NCBI RefSeq assembly: GCF_030581005.1
Contig: NZ_JAUQSX010000001.1
Location: 868,001 to 932,000, forward strand
Reading direction: 5' to 3'
DNA length: 64,000 bases
DNA from: Hymenobacter mellowenesis
GTDB taxonomy: Bacteria > Bacteroidota > Bacteroidia > Cytophagales > Hymenobacteraceae
Shown: positions 59,828 to 64,000 of the stretch, one piece after another
Position numbering within the stretch: position 1 is the stretch's first letter
Layout: every line of letters starts with the position of its first letter
The notes under the pieces: generated by a model
What the model was told of the DNA's origin: nothing
The model's input: the letters and a program-made list of their open reading frames with translations, nothing else
The model's database searches: none
Made by a program: the position numbers and the translations under genes

Positions 59828-62332
59828 ATGGCTATAAACGAAAACCTCGAGCTTGAAGAACTCATCCGCAACGCGTCGGGGGGAGTGGTGGCCCCGCCCA
59901 CCACTCCCTTCAACGATGCTGATGAGGACGATTCCGCGGGCCTTGATATCACCACTCTGGTGCTGGTGGCCCGCCGCAGCTTGTTGTGGATGATACTGCT
60001 CATTGTGCTGGGCATGACGGCCTCTTGGCTGTACCTGCGCTATACCAAGCCGGTGTACCAATCGTCGTCGCTGCTGCGAATTGATGAGCGCGCACAGGCG
60101 ACCGAAATGGGCATTGCCGAACAGATAGCCCCAGCCGGCGATAAAGGCCGGGGAGGCAAGCTGGCGGGCGAGGTAGAATTAATCAAGTCCAATGTTATTT
60201 ACCAGCGCCTAAAGGATTCCCTGGCACTGGACGTGAATTATTATGTGCAAGGCACCGTGCTGGAAACAGAATTGTACGGCACTTCTCCCTTCCACGTCAA
60301 GTACACCATTGCCGACCCTAGCTTTTACAACCGGAAATTCAGCCTGAAATTCACAAGTCTTCAGCGCTTTAAACTAGAGTTCGCCAACAGCGGAAGTACT
60401 GCGGGCAAGGAATACGCGTTGGGGCAACCCATCAATCTGCCCGGCATTCAACTGCAGATTGATGGCACCCCCCAACTAAACCAGGAGGTGCTGGACTCGG
60501 ACTACCATTTCACCATTCAGGACGCGGGGGCCGTTAATGCCTATCTGGATAAAAATCTGGCCGTAGAAATTGTGAACCCGGACGCCAACACCATTGGCAT
60601 CTCGTTTAAAGACTTTACCCCCATCAAGGCCCAGAGCATCGTCAACAAAATTGACACGGTTTATAAACAGGCGAAAATGGCCCAGAAGGCCCTGTCGGTT
60701 GACCAACAAACCAAGTTTCTGGACAAAACCCTCAACGACACCAAGCAGCAACTGCAGGAAGCCCAGGCTCGCCTGCAAGCCTTTTTGGAAAAAAACAAGG
60801 TGCTGGACGTGACGGCCGAGGCAGGTTCCCTTGTGCAGCGGCTGGAAAAGTTGGAACTGGACAAAGAAACCCTGAATGAAAAGTTGGGGCTGTTGGTCGA
60901 ACTCGGCCGGCTCATCAAAGAGGAAAGCATTACTTCCTCGGAGGACGAGCGGGTGGAGCAGAGCATCCCCGCCATTGCGGGCCTCGACGACCCCCAGCTG
61001 GCCTCGGGCCTCAATGAATTGAACGACCAGCAGTGGCAGTTGCGCCGGCTCAGCCGCTCCAGCACCGACAAGACAGAGGCCGTGCAGCAGCGCCAGGCCA
61101 ACCTGGAATTTACGCGCAACAAAATCCGGCGCATTCTGCAGCAGGACGAAAAGCTGCTGCGGCGGCAAATGAGGCTGCTGGACCAGCAAAGCAGCAAACT
61201 GGATGCATCGTTGCAAGACAAGCCGGCCCAGGCCACCGAGCAAGACCGCCTGCGCCGGCCGGTGGAGCAATACGGCCAGCAATACCAGGACTTGTTTCGG
61301 CGGAAAATCGGTTTTGAGATTCAAAAGGCCGGCAACATTGCCGATTTCACGATTTTGTCGCCGGCCTCCTTACCGGGTGCCCCCATCTTCCCCAACAAGC
61401 TGCTAGCCTACGCCATTGGACTGGCCGGGGGCCTGCTGCTGGGCCTGGGCCTGATTGCGGTGCGCTATTTTATGCACAACACCGTGACGAATGTGCGGGA
61501 GCTGGAGCGCAGCACCAAGGCCTCGGTGCTGGGCATCATTCCCACCTACGACAAGGAGAGAATGGAGATTTCGCGGCTGGTGGTGGACAAAAACCCCAAA
61601 TCGGCTATTTCCGAATCCATTCGCTCCATCCGAACGAACCTGGATTTTATTAGCTCTTCGAAGAAAAAGCGGATGATTTCGGTCACGTCTACTATTTCGG
61701 GCGAAGGCAAAACGTTCGTGACGGTGAACCTGGCCGGCATCATCGCGCTGTCGGGGCAGCGGGTGGTCATCCTTGACCTGGACATGCGCAAGCCCAAGGT
61801 GAACTTGGCTTTCAGCGCCGAAAACACCAAGGGCGTAAGCACCATTCTCATCGAGCGCCACAGCGTGCAGGAATGCATCCAGCCGACCACCATTGATTCG
61901 TTGCAGTTCATTTCGGCCGGCCCCACGCCACCCAACCCGTCGGAGCTGATTCTGAGCGACCGGTTCGATGCCATGATTCAGGAGCTGTACCGGACCTATG
62001 ACGTCATTCTGATTGATACCCCGCCGGTGGGTCTGGTGACAGATGGCATCCTAATTATGCGCAAAGCGGATATCCCGCTCTACATTGTGCGGGCTGATTA
62101 TTCGCGTAAGGCCTTCATTAAGAACCTGAACCGCCTCATGCGCAGCAACAACCTCACCAACATGTGCACCATCCTCAACGATGCACCGGCTGGCGCGGGC
62201 TATGGCTATGGATATGGCTACGGCTACGGCTACGGCTACGGCAACTACGGTGGCTACGGCCAGGGCTATTACGAAGAGCCATCCAGCCGGCCCCTCACCT
62301 TCGGCCAAAAGTTGAAGAAGTTTTTCACCTAA
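59828..62332 (+). CDS. Polysaccharide co-polymerase / BY-type tyrosine kinase (Wzc-like)
   Basis: An 834-residue inner-membrane protein. Helix 1 (about 45-68) and helix 2 (about 525-548, AIGLAGGLLLGLGLIAVRYF) enclose a periplasmic Wzz domain with coiled coils (about 270-460). The cytoplasmic kinase has Walker A (SGEGKTFVTVNLAG), Walker A' (VVILDLDMRKPK) and Walker B (VILIDTPPVG). The tail has eleven Tyr, seven in a Gly-Tyr series, the autophosphorylation cluster. It controls chain length and export together with Wza and the CpsB phosphatase 14 nt downstream. Confidence 0.94.
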   Translation: MAINENLELEELIRNASGGVVAPPTTPFNDADEDDSAGLDITTLVLVARRSLLWMILLIVLGMTASWLYLRYTKPVYQSSSLLRIDERAQATEMGIAEQIAPAGDKGRGGKLAGEVELIKSNVIYQRLKDSLALDVNYYVQGTVLETELYGTSPFHVKYTIADPSFYNRKFSLKFTSLQRFKLEFANSGSTAGKEYALGQPINLPGIQLQIDGTPQLNQEVLDSDYHFTIQDAGAVNAYLDKNLAVEIVNPDANTIGISFKDFTPIKAQSIVNKIDTVYKQAKMAQKALSVDQQTKFLDKTLNDTKQQLQEAQARLQAFLEKNKVLDVTAEAGSLVQRLEKLELDKETLNEKLGLLVELGRLIKEESITSSEDERVEQSIPAIAGLDDPQLASGLNELNDQQWQLRRLSRSSTDKTEAVQQRQANLEFTRNKIRRILQQDEKLLRRQMRLLDQQSSKLDASLQDKPAQATEQDRLRRPVEQYGQQYQDLFRRKIGFEIQKAGNIADFTILSPASLPGAPIFPNKLLAYAIGLAGGLLLGLGLIAVRYFMHNTVTNVRELERSTKASVLGIIPTYDKERMEISRLVVDKNPKSAISESIRSIRTNLDFISSSKKKRMISVTSTISGEGKTFVTVNLAGIIALSGQRVVILDLDMRKPKVNLAFSAENTKGVSTILIERHSVQECIQPTTIDSLQFISAGPTPPNPSELILSDRFDAMIQELYRTYDVILIDTPPVGLVTDGILIMRKADIPLYIVRADYSRKAFIKNLNRLMRSNNLTNMCTILNDAPAGAGYGYGYGYGYGYGYGNYGGYGQGYYEEPSSRPLTFGQKLKKFFT
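62198..62239 (+). repeat. Seven-unit hexanucleotide repeat in the kinase Tyr tail
   Basis: Seven units of GGCTAT, GGATAT or GGCTAC encode (Gly-Tyr)x7. A slip of one unit would add or remove one Tyr and keep the reading frame. Confidence 0.85.
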
Positions 62333-62346
62333 CACACTTTAGATAA

Positions 62347-63126
62347 ATGGCTTCGCTCTGGCAAAAGCTTTTTGGCGGGGCCGCGCCGGCCGCCAATCTG
62401 GCGCCGCCGGTGGCTGCCCTAGCTACGTTGGGGGCCGACATGCACTCGCACCTGCTGCCCGGCCTCGACGATGGAGCCGAAACGGTGGAGCATTCGGTAG
62501 AATTGCTACGGGCCCTGCGCGAGCTGGGCTTTCGCAAGCTGGTGATGACGCCCCACATCATGGGCGACTTCTACAAGAACACCCCGGAAGGCATCCGGGC
62601 GGCGCTGAAGCTGCTGCGAGACGCTGCCACTGAGGCCGGCCTGACTGATGTAGAATTAGACTGTGCGGCCGAGTATTACCTGGACGAGTTCCTGGGCCGA
62701 AAGCTGGCCGATGGCACCGAAATGCTCACCTTCGGCGGGGAGAAGCGGTATTTGCTGTTTGAGACATCGTACATGAACGAGCCGCTCAACCTGTTCGAAA
62801 TCATCTTCGAGATGAAAGCGCAGGGCTACCGGCCGGTGCTGGCCCACCCCGAGCGCTACACCTACCTGTACGGCCGCTTCGCGGAAATTGAGAAGATGCG
62901 CCGCGATTACGACGTGCTCCTGCAAGTGAACCTGAATTCACTGTCGGGCTACTACTCGCCGGGCGCTAAGAAAGTAGCAGAGCAGCTGATTGACGGCGGC
63001 TTGGTTGATTTTGTGGGTACTGATACCCATCACCTGCGCCACACCGACACCCTGCTGCGCCGTACCGTGCCGCAGCCCTACCTGGAAAAGCTGCTGAAAA
63101 TGCCGCTGCTGAACAATACGCTCTGA
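62347..63126 (+). CDS. CpsB/CapC-type tyrosine-protein phosphatase
   Basis: A 259-residue PHP-family, metal-dependent phosphatase. Metal ligands: His33 and His35 in DMHSHLLPGLDDGAE, His in MTPHIMGDFYKN, LAHPERYTYL and the ending GTDTHHLR. It reverses phosphorylation of the BY-kinase and so sets capsule output. It lies 14 nt after the kinase gene in the same operon. Confidence 0.93.
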   Translation: MASLWQKLFGGAAPAANLAPPVAALATLGADMHSHLLPGLDDGAETVEHSVELLRALRELGFRKLVMTPHIMGDFYKNTPEGIRAALKLLRDAATEAGLTDVELDCAAEYYLDEFLGRKLADGTEMLTFGGEKRYLLFETSYMNEPLNLFEIIFEMKAQGYRPVLAHPERYTYLYGRFAEIEKMRRDYDVLLQVNLNSLSGYYSPGAKKVAEQLIDGGLVDFVGTDTHHLRHTDTLLRRTVPQPYLEKLLKMPLLNNTL

Positions 63127-63140
63127 TGACTTTGTTTTTG

Positions 63141-63222
63141 GTTGTCAGTTGTTAGCTGTTAACTACTCTGCTGAACACCTAGCAACTGACAACGAGCAAC
63201 TGACAACGAGCAACTAACAATT
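63141..63222. repeat. Tandem and inverted AGCAACTGACAAC repeats
   Basis: Three 14-nt units at 63181, 63195 and 63209 (AGCAACTGACAACG twice, then AGCAACTAACAATT) and an inverted copy GTTGTCAGTTGTTAGCT at 63141-63157. It lies between the phosphatase and the epimerase and may form a hairpin inside the operon. Confidence 0.75.
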
Positions 63223-63228
63223 AAATCT

Positions 63229-64000
63229 ATGGTTTTCGTTACCGGCGGCACGGGCCTCATTGGCTCTTTTCTGTTGCGGGCCCTGCGCGAGCGGGGGCTG
63301 CCGGTGCGTGCCCTGCACCGGGGGGCGGTGCCCACCACGGCCGCGCCGGGTGTGGAATGGATAGCCGGCGACCTGCTGGATACCGAGCAGCTGCGCGCCG
63401 CCCTCACGCCCGATGTGACGCACGTATTCCACTGTGCTGGGCTGGTATCGTACGCCCCGCAGGACGAAACCCTGCTGCTGCAGGTGAATGTGGAAGGCAC
63501 GGCCGCCGTGGTAGACGCCTGTCTGGAGAGGCCGGGCATCCGGTTGGCGTATGTGTCGTCGGTAGCGGCGCTGGGCACACCGTCGGGCGCTGCCACGGCT
63601 ACCGGAACGCTGAGCGTGACGGAGGCAGCCACCTGGGACCTTGGCGCCGCGCACCCGGCCTATGCGACCTCGAAGTACCTCGGCGAGTTAGAAGTGTGGC
63701 GAGGCGTGGCCGAGGGCTTGTCTGCCGTCATCGTAAATCCGTCGGTGGTGCTGGGGCCGGGCGACTGGAACCGCAGCAGCACCCGCCTGCTGCGCTACGC
63801 CCACCAGCAACACCGCTTCTACACCCGCGGGCTAGTCAATTTCGTGGATGTGCGCGACGTGGTGGCCCAACTACTGGCCCTGGCCCTCGACCACCCGGAG
63901 GTGAGCGGGGAGCGCTACATTCTGAGCGCCGAAGCCCTGCCGCTCGGCGACTTTTTCCGGCAGGCGGCGGCGGCTTTGCAGCGCCGCCCGCCCACGGTGG
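63229..64000 (+). CDS. NAD-dependent epimerase/dehydratase, truncated by the window edge
   Basis: An open frame from the ATG at 63229 to the end without a stop (257 codons seen). The product begins MVFVTGGTGLIGSFLLRALR, the extended-SDR Rossmann loop, with VFHCAGLVSYAP, LAYVSSVAALG and the active YATSK (Tyr-x3-Lys), then VNPSVVLGPGDW and VNFVDVRDVVAQLL. It may modify a nucleotide sugar for the adjacent polysaccharide system, but the dihydroflavonol-reductase-like branch is equally possible. The repeat upstream could weaken coupling to the export operon. Confidence 0.9.
   Translation, partial: MVFVTGGTGLIGSFLLRALRERGLPVRALHRGAVPTTAAPGVEWIAGDLLDTEQLRAALTPDVTHVFHCAGLVSYAPQDETLLLQVNVEGTAAVVDACLERPGIRLAYVSSVAALGTPSGAATATGTLSVTEAATWDLGAAHPAYATSKYLGELEVWRGVAEGLSAVIVNPSVVLGPGDWNRSSTRLLRYAHQQHRFYTRGLVNFVDVRDVVAQLLALALDHPEVSGERYILSAEALPLGDFFRQAAAALQRRPPTV

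Noticed and set aside
63181..63222. Short regular repeats as a CRISPR array
   Set aside because: The units are contiguous 14-mers without spacers, and no cas genes are near.

Overview
The window reads as one continuous piece of a GC-rich Bacteroidota chromosome, most likely Hymenobacter or a close relative (order Cytophagales). The reasons are: secreted proteins with type IX secretion (T9SS) C-terminal sorting domains; a TonB-dependent receptor with an N-terminal carboxypeptidase-regulatory-like domain; Bacteroidota-type promoters (TTG, 16-22 nt, TAnnTTTG) with little Shine-Dalgarno signal; and Bacteroidota families such as DUF1599, BT_3928, the SDR-type threonine dehydrogenase and an rpsU-xer-hpf cluster. 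The genus is inferred from gene content; no search was run. I saw no rRNA, tRNA, CRISPR array, insertion sequence or prophage.

Layout. 1-192: start of a response regulator that runs off the left edge. 0.25-7.2 kb: nested palindromes, a TonB receptor, a CitMHS citrate transporter, TerC and an MFS exporter. 7.3-14.5 kb: a T9SS-sorted beta-propeller-like protein, threonine dehydrogenase (tdh), a BLUF photoreceptor, a patatin phospholipase, two unknown genes and 2-amino-3-ketobutyrate CoA ligase (kbl). Tdh and Kbl together turn threonine into glycine and acetyl-CoA. 14.5-26 kb: two giant T9SS-exported surface proteins in tandem that share about 790 C-terminal residues. 26.3-34.5 kb: diadenylate cyclase, folP, DUF1599, a zinc peptidase, a BT_3928 membrane protein, an oligopeptide-type permease, shikimate kinase and a lipid hydroxylase. 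34.5-43.2 kb: small envelope proteins, a lemA-TPM-TPM operon, a nucleotidyltransferase and a prolyl oligopeptidase. 43.2-54.1 kb: an S9 peptidase, an LLM oxidoreductase, S-adenosylhomocysteinase, a DUF4397 lipoprotein, a THUMP-like methyltransferase, an outer-membrane protein and an SDR. 54.2-58.6 kb: metK, then hpf, xer and rpsU on the minus strand, then an acyl-CoA dehydrogenase with an operator-like site. 58.7-64 kb: an exopolysaccharide export cluster (Wza, Wzc tyrosine kinase, CpsB phosphatase, and an epimerase cut by the right edge).

The most unusual content is not protein coding. Eight copies of a roughly 100-nt hairpin element sit between genes. Seven begin or end 4-26 nt from the 3' end of a gene, and changes in one arm are matched in the other. 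Several other long perfect palindromes (24-46 bp arms) occupy further gaps, including the rpsU promoter region and the stop codon of the TonB receptor. This dense set of dispersed palindromes, some ending in T-tracts like terminators, is the best candidate here for something not well described.
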